Shown in pieces: positions 22,294 through 32,408 of a DNA stretch of 64,000 nt (positions are counted from its first letter, which is position 1; each line of letters opens with the position of its first letter). The translations under genes and the position numbers were made by a program. The notes under the pieces were generated by a model, which was given only the letters and a program-made list of their open reading frames with translations, was not told the origin of the DNA and searched no databases. Source of the DNA: Sabellastarte sp. h YS-2021 (Eukaryota > Annelida > Polychaeta > Sabellida > Sabellidae); NCBI GenBank assembly GCA_964017235.1, contig OZ024929.1, positions 164,161,609 to 164,225,608 of the forward strand, read 5' to 3'.

Positions 22294-22720
22294 ATGGATG
22301 AGGACAGCATTTACTTTTTCTTGTCTTCCATTGGTTCCTTAAACTTTCATCCAAATAACAAGGCTTATAATTTTACAGTCGAGGTTCCTGAGAGGACTAG
22401 TTTAAGTGGAGACTGGGAAGTGGGGATATTCGATTTCTATGCGAGTACTGTAACTAATGAAACCCTGTATTTATTTTCAGATTTTTTTTATTGTAGATTA
22501 CTCTTATGTCAGAGACTCCATGCAAGGTATATTAAGGCTGTTACCTCGAACAAATTCGAATAAATATCAATTATTTAATAAAATTTATTATTTACCTTTT
22601 AAAAACCTAAATTTCAGTCGAATTCAAATATACATAAAGAACAAGAACCTCCAGTTTGCAAGTAGTTTAACAGGAATAGTTGAATTGACTTTACATCTGA
22701 GAAAGAAGAAACTGAAATAA
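22294..22720 (+). pseudogene. Polinton minor capsid (penton-like) protein, internally deleted
   Basis: The N-terminal block (FYLSS-like start, FHPNNKAYNFTVEVP, SLSGDWEVGIFDF) and the C-terminal block (YYLPFKNLNFSRIQIYI, ...VELTLHLRKK) are the conserved ends of the single-jelly-roll or penton-candidate protein of Polintons. Together they span only about 140 codons in two frames. Relatives are several hundred residues, so a large internal deletion plus frameshift near 22480-22500 is likely. It lies between integrase and capsid genes, as expected. That it forms the vertex capsomer is known only by family analogy. Confidence 0.65.
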
Positions 22721-22768
22721 AATAAATTATGATTAGAAATGTGTCTGAAATTTTGGGTGAATTTGAAC

Positions 22769-22778
22769 ATATATAAAG
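22769..22778 (+). promoter_or_regulatory. TATA box for the basic core-like gene
   Basis: ATATATAAAG lies 69 bases before the ATG at 22847. Confidence 0.45.
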
Positions 22779-22846
22779 AAGATAGCCTCATTTTTTCCAA
22801 GTAGTTTGAAGTGAAGTGGTTAATATAAGATTGCAGCTCAGAAAGA

Positions 22847-23203
22847 ATGGAAGGAAAAACAATTATGGATAAATATTTAAATTTTTATAAAAAATGTATG
22901 GAAGGACAAATGGAAATGTCCAAAAATTATTCTGTTTTAGATAGTGATGTGGAGATTGAAAAAAAAATAAAAAAAATAAAAAACATAGACGTTTCCATAG
23001 TCAGTCCTACACAGGCAGCAGTTGAACAGGCCAAAAGCGAGGTCAGAAAGATGATGGATATAAATAGAGGGGGAAAAAGAAAATATACCAAATAGGTGGT
23101 AAAGATAGACGTAAGAGCAAGTCCAGGACATCCTCAGCCAAAAAGAAAAAAATATTAACAGTGACAAGTTACAAGGAAAGGTGGAAAGAAGAAAAATCCT
23201 AAA
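22847..23203 (+). pseudogene. Basic core-like protein, frameshifted near its end
   Basis: The 82-codon frame (22847-23095) starts MEGKTIMDKYLNF, has an acidic/basic middle, and ends GGKRKYTK. The following frame gives GGKDRRKSKSRTSSAKKKK and a short tail to about 23203, so the stop at 23095 is probably secondary. Position directly before the capsid gene and the Lys/Arg-Ser content suit a DNA-condensing core or maturation substrate. A GG-K pair could be a protease site. No firm family match. Confidence 0.45.
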
Positions 23204-23257
23204 GGAAAGAGTTAAAAAAAGATAGATAAAAAATAAAATAGTCAAGTATAGATCCAT

Positions 23258-24725
23258 ATGGATGTAGTTCAAACCTCATTGACGTTATTTACTCCACCTC
23301 CTACTGATAACTCGATAGTTAAAGAATATTGGGTAGATTACAATCCTATTGCGGCAATATCTGAGGGAGGGTTATTGAATTTAGTGTACCAGGAACCTCT
23401 GTAGATTACATCAGTTTAGGAAAGAGTAAGTTACATATAAAATATATTATCACAGACGAGGAGGGAGATAAGATTAAAGATGAAAGAGATATCCATGGAG
23501 TTCCAACTGCTAACAATGATCAAGTAGCTCCTGTTAATTTTAGTTTGCATTCTATTTTTAGACAGATTGATTTATCTTTAAATCAGAAACTTATCTCGCC
23601 AGATGTTGGAGTTAATTATCCTTACAAAGCACTTATTGACCTACTCTTAGGATCTAGTAATGATATGATATTATCTCAGGCAGCCATGTTTTTAAGGATC
23701 AGGCAGGTCATTTAGATAAATTTGAATATATAGGGAGTAATAGCGGATATACAGAAAGGGAAAGACCTACAAAAGATGTTGATGCAGGCAACATGGAGGG
23801 ATGTTTATATCTAGATATCTGTCAAGGTGAAAATAGAGGGATTCTAAATGGAGTCTCTGTAAACTTTAAGTTGTTTCAGTCCTTAAATCAAAGTCAAAGT
23901 TGGGGTTTAACGTCCCGTTCAACAGCCAGGGTCATATTGGGACAGGTCCTCAGCATTGCCACTTGTGGGACTCGAACCCACAGAGGTGACAGCCTATGAT
24001 TAGATGCCAAACTTGCTAACCACTAGGCCACCGAGGACCTCCAGTCCTTAAATGACTTTAGATTAATGAGATTAGGCACTAAAAATTACAAGTTAATAAT
24101 CACTAGTGCTGTATGCAAAGTATGTTATATTTCTTTAAATCCCAATATGATACTTGCACATGATGAAACCTTAAAAATTGGTCCTGCAGTTTATTCTTTT
24201 TGGAGGAGTGACCTTAAGAGTTTTAGTGTGGCTAAAGGTTCCCTAAATTTCATGACAGATATTATATATCACGGTAAAGTTCCAAGTAAATTAGTAATAG
24301 GAATGGTTTCTAATGCAGGATATTCTGGAGAATATGATAAAAACCCCTTTGATTTCAAACACATGAACCTAAACTATCTCCAGGTGACTGTAGACGGTCA
24401 ACCTGTTCCTAATAGAGCATTAACCCCTAATTTTGAAAAAGGAGATTTCGTTTCATCCTACTTATCTTTATTATATAACAATTATGACAAGAAAAATGGA
24501 ATTATTATAAAATTATTGGAATACGAGAAAGGCTATACACTCTTCTTATTTGATATACAAAGTTTCCTTTCAGGATATTTTATTAGTAAACCAATTAAAG
24601 GTCATATAAGATTCACAATGAGATTCACGAAGGCTTTGCCAGAAACTATAAATATTATAGTTTATGGCAAATTTCCTGAGAATTTAAGTATAGATCACAG
24701 TAGAAATGTAACTTTGGGCTCATAA
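23258..24725 (+). pseudogene. Polinton major capsid protein (double jelly roll), SINE-interrupted
   Basis: The ATG at 23258 opens the conserved start (EYWVDYNPIAAIS). After a frameshift at about 23375 the FSVPGTSVDYISL and LHIKYIIT blocks follow, then VNFSLHSIFRQIDLSLN and YPYKALIDLLL (about 23545-23660), characteristic of the hexon-like fold that builds icosahedral capsids. A second frameshift lies at about 23690. A SINE (23889-24041) splits the frame at FQSLN. The C-terminal 219 codons (24066-24725) are open. The stop overlaps the protease start by one base (TAATG, 24723-24727), implying coupled expression on one transcript. Confidence 0.88.
23889..24041 (-). mobile_element. tRNA-derived SINE (family 2) inside the capsid gene
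   Basis: Nearly identical to the copy at 10342-10495, in the same orientation relative to the broken gene. CAGTCCTTAAAT duplicates at 23877-23888 and 24042-24053. Confidence 0.92.
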
Positions 24726-25168
24726 TGAATACAGGGGAAATTTTCGAGCTGATGAAAAGCGACAAAGGAATCAGTAAAATATTCATGGGAGTTTATTCCA
24801 TAGATCTAATACCTCAGGATCTTCCTACACCATCGATTATTGTAGTGAATCTGAACAGTTGTGAGAAGAAAGGAAGTCACTGGATAGTTCTACATTATCA
24901 AAGAAAACATGTGGAGTATTTCGATTCATTAGGAAAACAACCAAAGAAAATGAAACATAATTTATTGACAAGTAAAGGATTTACATACAAGTACAATAAA
25001 AAAAGGTTACAATCACCATATACAGACTCCTGTGGATTGTTTTGCTTCTACTACAGTTATTATAGTTGCAGCAAGATAGACTACAATATAATATTAACAA
25101 ATTTTAGCAGTAATAGGGAATGTAATGAAGAGATTGTTAAAAATCTTTACAATGAGTTCACAAAGTAA
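24725..25168 (+). CDS. Adenain-type maturation protease of the Polinton, open frame
   Basis: A 147-residue cysteine protease of the adenovirus/Ulp1-like fold that processes capsid precursors. The catalytic His is in GSHWIVLHY (about residue 57), the acidic residue in EYFDSLG (about 78), and the nucleophile Cys in DSCGLFCFYY (about 110). Length is short but complete for Polinton relatives, and the start overlaps the capsid stop (TAATG). This is the only core gene without a stop or frameshift, which could be chance given its short length. It ends ahead of the convergent polymerase gene. Confidence 0.88.
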   Translation: MNTGEIFELMKSDKGISKIFMGVYSIDLIPQDLPTPSIIVVNLNSCEKKGSHWIVLHYQRKHVEYFDSLGKQPKKMKHNLLTSKGFTYKYNKKRLQSPYTDSCGLFCFYYSYYSCSKIDYNIILTNFSSNRECNEEIVKNLYNEFTK

Positions 25169-25349
25169 ATTAAACATTAGAAAATAAAAATGTATATATA
25201 TGCATACATTGTAACCAGTCTTGTATATATCCAAGAATTATATATTGTAAAAATAGTAACATAATAAAATATTATTATATTCCTTTATTTCATTTTGTTT
25301 TGAAGCGCTGACTTCATTTAACCACCTTGTTGTAAAACAGGCGTCCAAG

Positions 25350-25540
25350 AAAACTCACATTGGTTTCAGTGTCTTTTTTGCACAGAATATATTGTGATCA
25401 GTTCATTTTTGTATCTCTGAAGATTAGTTGAAGTATCTCTGAAGACTTAGTTTGGTAATAGTTGAAAATTGAAATCGGGAAGTCTCTGCAAGGGACAGGT
25501 ATTCTGTGCACAAAAAGGCACTGAAACCAATGTGGGTTTT
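25350..25540. repeat. Inverted repeat between convergent protease and polymerase genes
   Basis: Arms of about 40 bp (25350-25390 and 25499-25540; core CACATTGGTTTCAGTGTC and GCACAGAAT) with a loop of about 108 bp. Weaker symmetry extends outward (CTTGTTG). It could be a MITE, or a terminator/hairpin where the two transcription units meet. A solo arm sits between another convergent gene pair at 11150. Confidence 0.7.
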
Positions 25541-25556
25541 AGATTTCAGCAACAAG

Positions 25557-26048
25557 TTACTTTATTAACATATTCCCACTAATTTTGGCTACATAATCCA
25601 TTAATATTTGTCCCATTATATTATTACCAGCTAAAGAGGATGGTTTAAGAACAGAAACTAGTCTTGAGGGCGTAGAAACCCCCCAAAAACCAATTTCTTC
25701 ACTGTTAAAAGTTGGTTGCTTATACAGAATATGTTTATTTTTATTCAACAGTAAATCCTCTTTAAATATGGGACACTGAGTAAACTTTTGAAGTACTGCG
25801 AATCTCATAATGCGTTCTCTAAGCTCTGAATCCATGTATACATCTTTATAAGGTTTCATTATTTCAGCTATTTTAAAGCAATCGTTTTCCACAGCTAATT
25901 GTTCACATAATTGATTGTTTTGGTAGTGTTTGGCTAATAAAAAGAAATAACGTTGCTCAAGTGAATAAAAAAGGTAATTCTTATAACTTAATTTTACAAA
26001 AAAAATATTAGACAGAGAGGATTGATATTTTTCAATCAACACCACATC
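25557..26048 (-). other. NADAR domain joined to the C-terminus of polymerase B
   Basis: The open frame 26180-25557 starts with polymerase C-terminal sequence (GFNYFYCKR, DGLSTRPLD) and runs without a break into about 160 residues with the NADAR (YbiA-like, DUF1768) pattern. This has SSLSNIFF at the start, YSLEQRYFFLLAKHY, a basic ER-x2-RF helix, FTQCP...LL, GFWG, and the closing GNNIMGQILM. NADAR proteins act on ADP-ribosyl-guanine and NAD-derived substrates. A role in removing ADP-ribose from the DNA of the element is inference. It is not a separate gene as far as the frame shows. Confidence 0.65.
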
Positions 26049-26689
26049 TTGTTCCCATGGACATAGAATCATATCTAAAGGTCTAGTACTTAGTCCATCG
26101 TTCTCAACAACTCTTTTACAATAGAAGTAATTAAAGCCAATTTTTTCTTGAGAATATGTGTATATTTTACTTCCTCTCAATCAAAATCCAACATTAGTTG
26201 ATGAATTAATTACCTTCTCATTTAATGTTTGCTGAAATTTATTCTTAGGGTCAACCAATTGTTTCTTGGAAATTCCTTTGCAAGATATTTTTGTTTCCCC
26301 TCAGAATCTTGAATAATGTAAGATTTCGAGCACAAATAAATCATCTGGCAGCCTTCAAATTTTTTCTTAAAAATCCCAACCCTACGGTGATCTAATGCCA
26401 AATGATGGGCACAACATCTCCTATGAAACCAAGGAGGAGAAATTTCGTCCGAACAGGAGTTAAAAATTTCATTTTGGTATCTAATCTTATATTTTTCGGA
26501 TACACATTGATCGAGATCTGATTGGTTTATGGCCATGTAAATACTATCTGTGTCTGTTATATGTATAGATAAAGGTTGAGGCAATCATAATAAAATTCCA
26601 ACATTCTTAACTTTGCATATTGTAAAATAAAAAATAAAAATCCAATTTGGATGGGAGTGTCTACAGATATACGAGTTTTGTATGTCTCT

Positions 26690-28337
26690 GTTGGGGCCCA
26701 ACTTAGGAGTCAGCCCATCTTAAGATGGGCTATAGCCCAGATTCTAAGTTGGGTAGCCTATCTTAAGATGGGCTAGAACATATCAGCCCAACTTAGGATA
26801 AGTAACTCAGGAATTATTTTAGAGCTAAAATTCAATATTAACCAGCTAGTTTAATATTAATTTATGTCACACTCCATTGGTGGTTTTAATCATGAAAATG
26901 AAATTTACCGTGCTAGTTTATTTAAATACTTATACTTCAATTATGCAGTATATGTATGTGAAATATTATTAAACATTTGTTGTGGTTATCTTATCTCAAG
27001 ATTTGGTAACAGGTATTAGCCCAGCTTATAATTTGTACACATAATTTTTATTTTTGAAATTAAAATATTATTTACTTATTTTTCTACTGAAATGTAACTT
27101 CATTTCTTTACCTCATTATGCATTGATAGGATTAATTTTAATTCCCTCTCAGTTAATTTGACAATGGGAGGGTCATTAGGTCATAAGGTGTCAATTGTTC
27201 AACCACTGCTTTCAACTTGATTTGTTTCACTTGTGGGAAGTGATTAGGCAACTGGATTAGATTGTGATATATCTATTGTTTCAACATTTCTTTTAAGTTG
27301 ATTTGTTTGACTATGTGTGTGACTTAATAACTGGATTAGTCGCTCAAGTGTTGCAAATATTTTACGTTTTGTTGAAGCATTCTTTTGAACTTGATTTCTT
27401 TCACCTCTGGTTAAATGACTAGCTAACAGGATTAATTAGGCATAGTTGAAAGACTGTATACAAACTGATTAATTTAATCATAATTTTCAAATGTTTAATG
27501 TTAAATTCTTAAATGGATATTTAGCCATATAAGGTAATAGAAAACATCAATGTTATATGCAATGTGTATTTTATCAATTTTTATCAATTTTATGCATCAG
27601 TGTGTTTGACTAAATTCATCAAATTAACTTGTTTGAATTGCATTTTCCAATTAATTAGTGGTACTGAACTCCAAAGATAAAGTGCTTTATAAATCCTGTT
27701 TAAATACTGTCTAATAATATAAAAAAGTAATTTTATAATTCTTCTTTAAACTTAAAATATACAATCAGGCTCACCCATAAAATCACCCACTATATTGGCT
27801 TCCCCCCTCATATGTTTGATTGAATTAAGCCTCATTATATTTAGAGATTACTTGATGTTGATTTGTTTCACTTTATGACTTGGGGTATTCCCTATTGTGT
27901 ACTTCACCCACCCCAAGTGAAACAAATCAACATCAATAGAAAGTTGAAACAATAGGCACAAATCCAATAAAGAAATCTTTCGAATGAAAGACATAGACAC
28001 AGACATCAAAGGAATATTTTAATGCTTTTGAGGCTCAGGAAACACATTTCATTTTAGTTTCTGCAATTAAACACTTTTTGTTGAGGTTAGATAAGTTAAA
28101 CATATTTATATCTGTACAAGGGTCAGTTAAGTATATCAGTGTTATCTTTTTCATGAAAATAATTTCCTTGTAAATGGTTTATATTACCGTATATTCGACA
28201 TAAAAATCATTCTTTAATTTGATTATCTTAAGTTGGGCTGATATGTTCTATCCCATCTTAAGATAGGCTACCCAACTTAGGATCCTAAGTTGGGCTATAG
28301 CCCATCTTAAGATGGGCTGACTCCTAAGTTGGGCTCC
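26690..28337. mobile_element. MULE-like non-autonomous element with palindromic long inverted ends
   Basis: About 1.65 kb without coding capacity, inserted in the polymerase gene. The inverted ends are about 110 bp and are themselves built of nested palindromes (GCCCATCTTAAGATGGGC, GCCCAACTTAG and its reverse). TATGTCTCT at 26681-26689 and TACATCTCT at 28338-28346 match 7 of 9 and look like a 9-bp target duplication, as for Mutator-like elements. The polymerase frame resumes correctly on each side. The interior has about three diverged repeats around CTTGATTTGTTTCAC (27190-27440) and a hairpin of the same word at about 27850-27945. Confidence 0.75.
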
Positions 28338-30092
28338 TACATCTCTACTTCATATAAATTCTGGCCTAATTTATTCATATTTTTAAAGACAAGTGAATTG
28401 ATGAATTTACAGACCTCAGATTTATTCATTAAATATTTGACATTGGTATGCTTGGCCTTATCCATGAGCAGAGATCCGTAGGAGCTATTACTAACCAACT
28501 TATAGGTTTCCCCAATGATTGCTTTATCAGGATCTCGATCACCCTCCAATCGATATTTGGTCACTGTTTCGATAAAGGATCTAAAAGCCATTTTAGGTTG
28601 ATATACTATTATCTGATAAATTTTGGTAATTTCACAATTATTCTTTAGATAACACTGCAAAAGTGGAGTAGACAATAACATCTTTGAGGCTGAGGTTCCA
28701 TTAACTAGAAGTTTCTTGTAATCGAATTTAATGTCATTTTGATTACAATATTGTGTCATATGCTCACCTATGTCTGACATTGACACTTGACAGGTATAAA
28801 AAAGGGAGGAAATTCTGAAAAATAATCTTTAAATTCCTCTTTCACAGATATATCAACTTCAACTATGCCAAACAATTGACCATTAGCAATGTTCGATTTA
28901 ATTTTAGTTTCAGTTAATGAACCCTTATTTTTGGTGTAATATTTAGGTAAATAATGGTCATAAAAATCATTGCAGAGTGATTTTACTGCTTTGTTGAAGT
29001 CACATTGTTGAATAGATACGTATTTATAACCCATAGATATAATGAATTCTTTTTTTCTGATATCTTTGATTTGAGTCTTCTTAATGTTTTTAGCCAATGG
29101 GAAGACTTCATTTTTTTAACGATGGGACAGTCATCCCGACAGTAATGATAATAACAACCCTGAAATTCATAAACAGTTTTAGTACTTGGAGCATAGCCAT
29201 CTACTAGAAAATTTCCAATTCTAATTTCTTTGGAATTATTTAATTTATGCAAAATTTTGATCTTTTCTTTGACCATAATATAATCCATCCAAACGTATGA
29301 ATCCATATATTTCTCCGAAATTTCTGGTCTAAAATTATTATCTGGATTTCTTCTTACGTATACACCTGTAGGCATATTTTGTTTAGTAGCATATGAGTAC
29401 AAACCATTACAATCGTATCCTACTATGGACTGACATTTATTATCTTCTATTTTTTTAATGTTGGAAACCGCTTTTTCATGATAACGAGAAAATATTATAC
29501 TAGGTCCACCCACAATATTCTTTCTATAAGTATAATATTAATTGGCATTTTGTTGGTTAATCAAAGAAAAATTAGATTCTGTAGATGCATATAGTAGCTT
29601 CCTGGCTACTCCTGGTAAGGTTACATAATCTTTAAAAATATCAACTTTCTGCTGTGAGTAAATGTTAAAAAAGGATGAGAGTGCAGTAACAAAAGGGCCT
29701 GTATTGAAATAAACCAGATAATCCTTAAAGGTTTGCATTCCTTGAGTACTCCATATTTCTTTCAATTTAAGGTATTCAGCCTCAGACTTTAAAGGATTGG
29801 TATTGGACAAGGTAGAGTAAAAATCTTGCATATCGGGTAGTGAGGTGTAATTGAGTTTATCAAAAGAATCAAACCATTCATAAGAAAAATACCTTTAGGT
29901 ATATCACAACCATAAGCCTTCACAAATTGACTATAAGAACACCCAGCAGCAAGTTAATTAGAAATGTCCAAAAATTTCAACTGAGGAGTAGAAATTGCTA
30001 GGTAAGAATTTTCCTTTTTTATTGTATGAATATCTTTTTCTGGGAAATTACTGGCTACATATAACATAATATCTTCCTTAATTAAGTTTATA

Positions 30093-30458
30093 CACTGAAA
30101 ACCTCTGACAAATATTAATTTGTCATTTATTTGTCAAAATGGTGCCTAAAACGACAAACTTCCTAATTGACAAATTAAAACTTGTCATTTTCTTGTTTGA
30201 CAAATTAACTGACAAACTTATGACAAGAAAATAAGCCCGGCAGTCCAATTAATTAGTCATTTTAGGCATCTGTTATTGGTGACATTCCTGTGAAATTAAT
30301 TTTAAGGGCACTAATTTTCTTGTCATAAGTTTTCTAATAATTTGACCTATAAGTTATCAACATTTGACTATCATTCAACAAGAAAATCTCATTTGATTTT
30401 GTCATTTAAGAAACTTGTCGTTTTAGGCACCATTTTGACAAATTAATAATTTTCAGTG
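30093..30458. mobile_element. TA-flanked MITE (Tc1/mariner-type) in the polymerase gene
   Basis: A 366-bp element with inverted ends CACTGAAAA...TTTTCAGTG and a longer shared arm (AAAATGGTGCCTAAAACGAC). TA flanks both sides (30091-30092 and 30459-30460), and the polymerase frame resumes on each side. The interior repeats GACAAA/TTTGTC words. No transposase. Confidence 0.85.
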
Positions 30459-30886
30459 TATCATATTTACCCAAATTAAAACCTACAACTGGTATTTGGG
30501 ACAGATATATCTCGAATTTCTTCTGAAGATCGAGAATTTTATTTTAAAAATGAGTTTTCGCATTAGAACTAAAGTGACTTTTCATTAGTGGATACTGTGG
30601 AGGAGGTGTCTGAAAAATCTGAATCACTTTCTGGATCCATGCTGTATTTTGTCAGAAGATCATCCAGATCTTGAAATACATAGTCGTACTTGAGTTTTAG
30701 TCTACTTAAATTGGTGAAACTTATTTCAAAAAGATAGGTCATCATCTTAGAAATAAGATTATTTGAAGATATATCTACAAAACATTTAGGGTCGCAAAAA
30801 CCTTCAACATTTGAGGAAACACTAACACTTACTGGAATATGCTTGGACAAAAAATTCATTTGGTCAGTGCATGAGGCATTTGTCTT

Positions 30887-31157
30887 CATTTATACAGCCT
30901 CCATATCCCACACAATAAAAGTGGGGTAGTATCTATCACTTTCAGATATCACATATTTCGTTATTTCATAACAATTTGCATAAAGTCTTTTAAGATGCCA
31001 ATGTCTATTAAACATTTTGTTACATTTATACAGCCTCCATATCCCACACAATAAAAGTGGGGTAGTATCTATCACTTTCAAATATCACATATTTCGTTAT
31101 TTCATAACAATTTGCATAAGTCTTTTAAGATGCCAATGTCTATTAAACATTTTGTTA
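30887..31157. repeat. Tandem duplication of about 136 bp in the polymerase gene
   Basis: 30887-31022 is repeated at 31023-31157 with one substitution and a 1-bp deletion. It covers the C2H2 finger and the first exonuclease motif, so that region appears twice. High identity implies it arose after the gene decayed. Confidence 0.9.
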
Positions 31158-32408
31158 CATTTTTCACATTGAAATTTGTTGGCAAACTTGGAATAATTTG
31201 TTATTTAACTCAGATGATTTTCATAATTGTTCAAATATATTACATTTTCACTTTCAAAAAAAGAATCATACAGCAAATTTACAGAGGTAGATGATTTCAG
31301 AGACACAATAATTATTTTTACATTAAAACATTGTTCCAGCTTATTCATCTCTTCTATGGTGACACCTTTGAAATTTCCAATGGAATTACTTGAAATTTCT
31401 GAGCAATTGTTATATCTTCTCCATTGATTAGATATTGCAATACTGTATCACTTTGTTTATCTTTAAAATGATCTATCTGATCTAGTGGAAATTCTGTCTT
31501 AAAAACTACATATTGAATATTTGTAATAAATGCTAATGTCCAAGCAGTTGAAGTTCTCACAGCTCTAGCCTGTTCTATAATATCTAAGTTTGCAAGTTTA
31601 AACATAAGAAATCTAATACTGTTCCTGTTAGATATAGTAAATGGAAAATGTAAGATCTTATTATTAAAATATGGAATATAATATCTATATTCACCAGTTT
31701 CTGTATTCTGCATTATCATACCAAATGAAAAATTTTTTCTAAAGTATTTTCTTGATCGTTATATATTTGTGTCAAATGTCCTCTAATCTCGTTGAACCCT
31801 CTGTGCAGATTATTGGATGGGAAGTTGTAGACCTTCTTCAGATCTGTGTCCTCATCTCCTGCCAGAATATGTCATCTATTAAGAGCATACTCAGCCTGAA
31901 GTTCTGGATTATTCAGATCTTCCACATATGGTGGAATTTTGTATACATCATTTCCACCATGTTGAGACATACGATGAGTGTACAGTTCCTTCCTGTTTTG
32001 GCATATGTGTTTACAATGGAACATTTGTAAACTTTATTAACTGCATTCCCCTGGGTCCTATGACAGCGTTGAATATGAGAATTCGGGGCTTTGGTACTAA
32101 TAAATGGATAATCACATTGAAAGCAAATAAACTTCCCACACTTTCTGTAATGTTGAAATAATAGTTGAGATGAGTGGAATTCCTTGTCACATATGTTACA
32201 TTTCTGTAAATTATCCTTGTTCTTATGACTTCTTATGACAGTTCAACAAATATTGGTTAAGCATGCCATATTGACAATATTCACATTGAAATGTCTGTTT
32301 AGAAGTTTTTCTCTGAGATATGAACTTATTGCACAACTTGCACAAATGAATTTTCAACAAATATGCATTAAGCATATCACACTGACAGAATGGACGTTTG
32401 AATTCCAT

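Larger units (their letters stand above)
25557..32408 (-). pseudogene. Polinton protein-primed DNA polymerase B with N-terminal zinc fingers and C-terminal NADAR, heavily interrupted
   Basis: Copies the element by protein-primed synthesis. From Met 32408: several C2H2/CxxC fingers (about 32400-32050), the TGEYRYYIPYF block (31719-31354), a further C2H2 finger (FQCEKCNKMF, about 31175), and exonuclease motif I around WDMEAV. Then the HIPVSVSVSSNV block (30889-30569), PVVGFN (about 30490), the palm region with GYDCNGLYSYA (about 29435), VDGYAPSTKTVYEF, and the catalytic DTDSIYM (about 26555). The NADAR part ends at 25557. Interruptions: MITE 30093-30458, MULE-like element 26690-28337, tandem duplication 30887-31157, and many stops and frameshifts. 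By comparison with the second copy it also lacks a stretch before the FPxG block. Convergent with the protease. Confidence 0.85.

Noticed and set aside
25557..26048. NADAR region as an independent gene
   Set aside because: The frame is continuous with the polymerase C-terminal block and no promoter or start precedes the domain.
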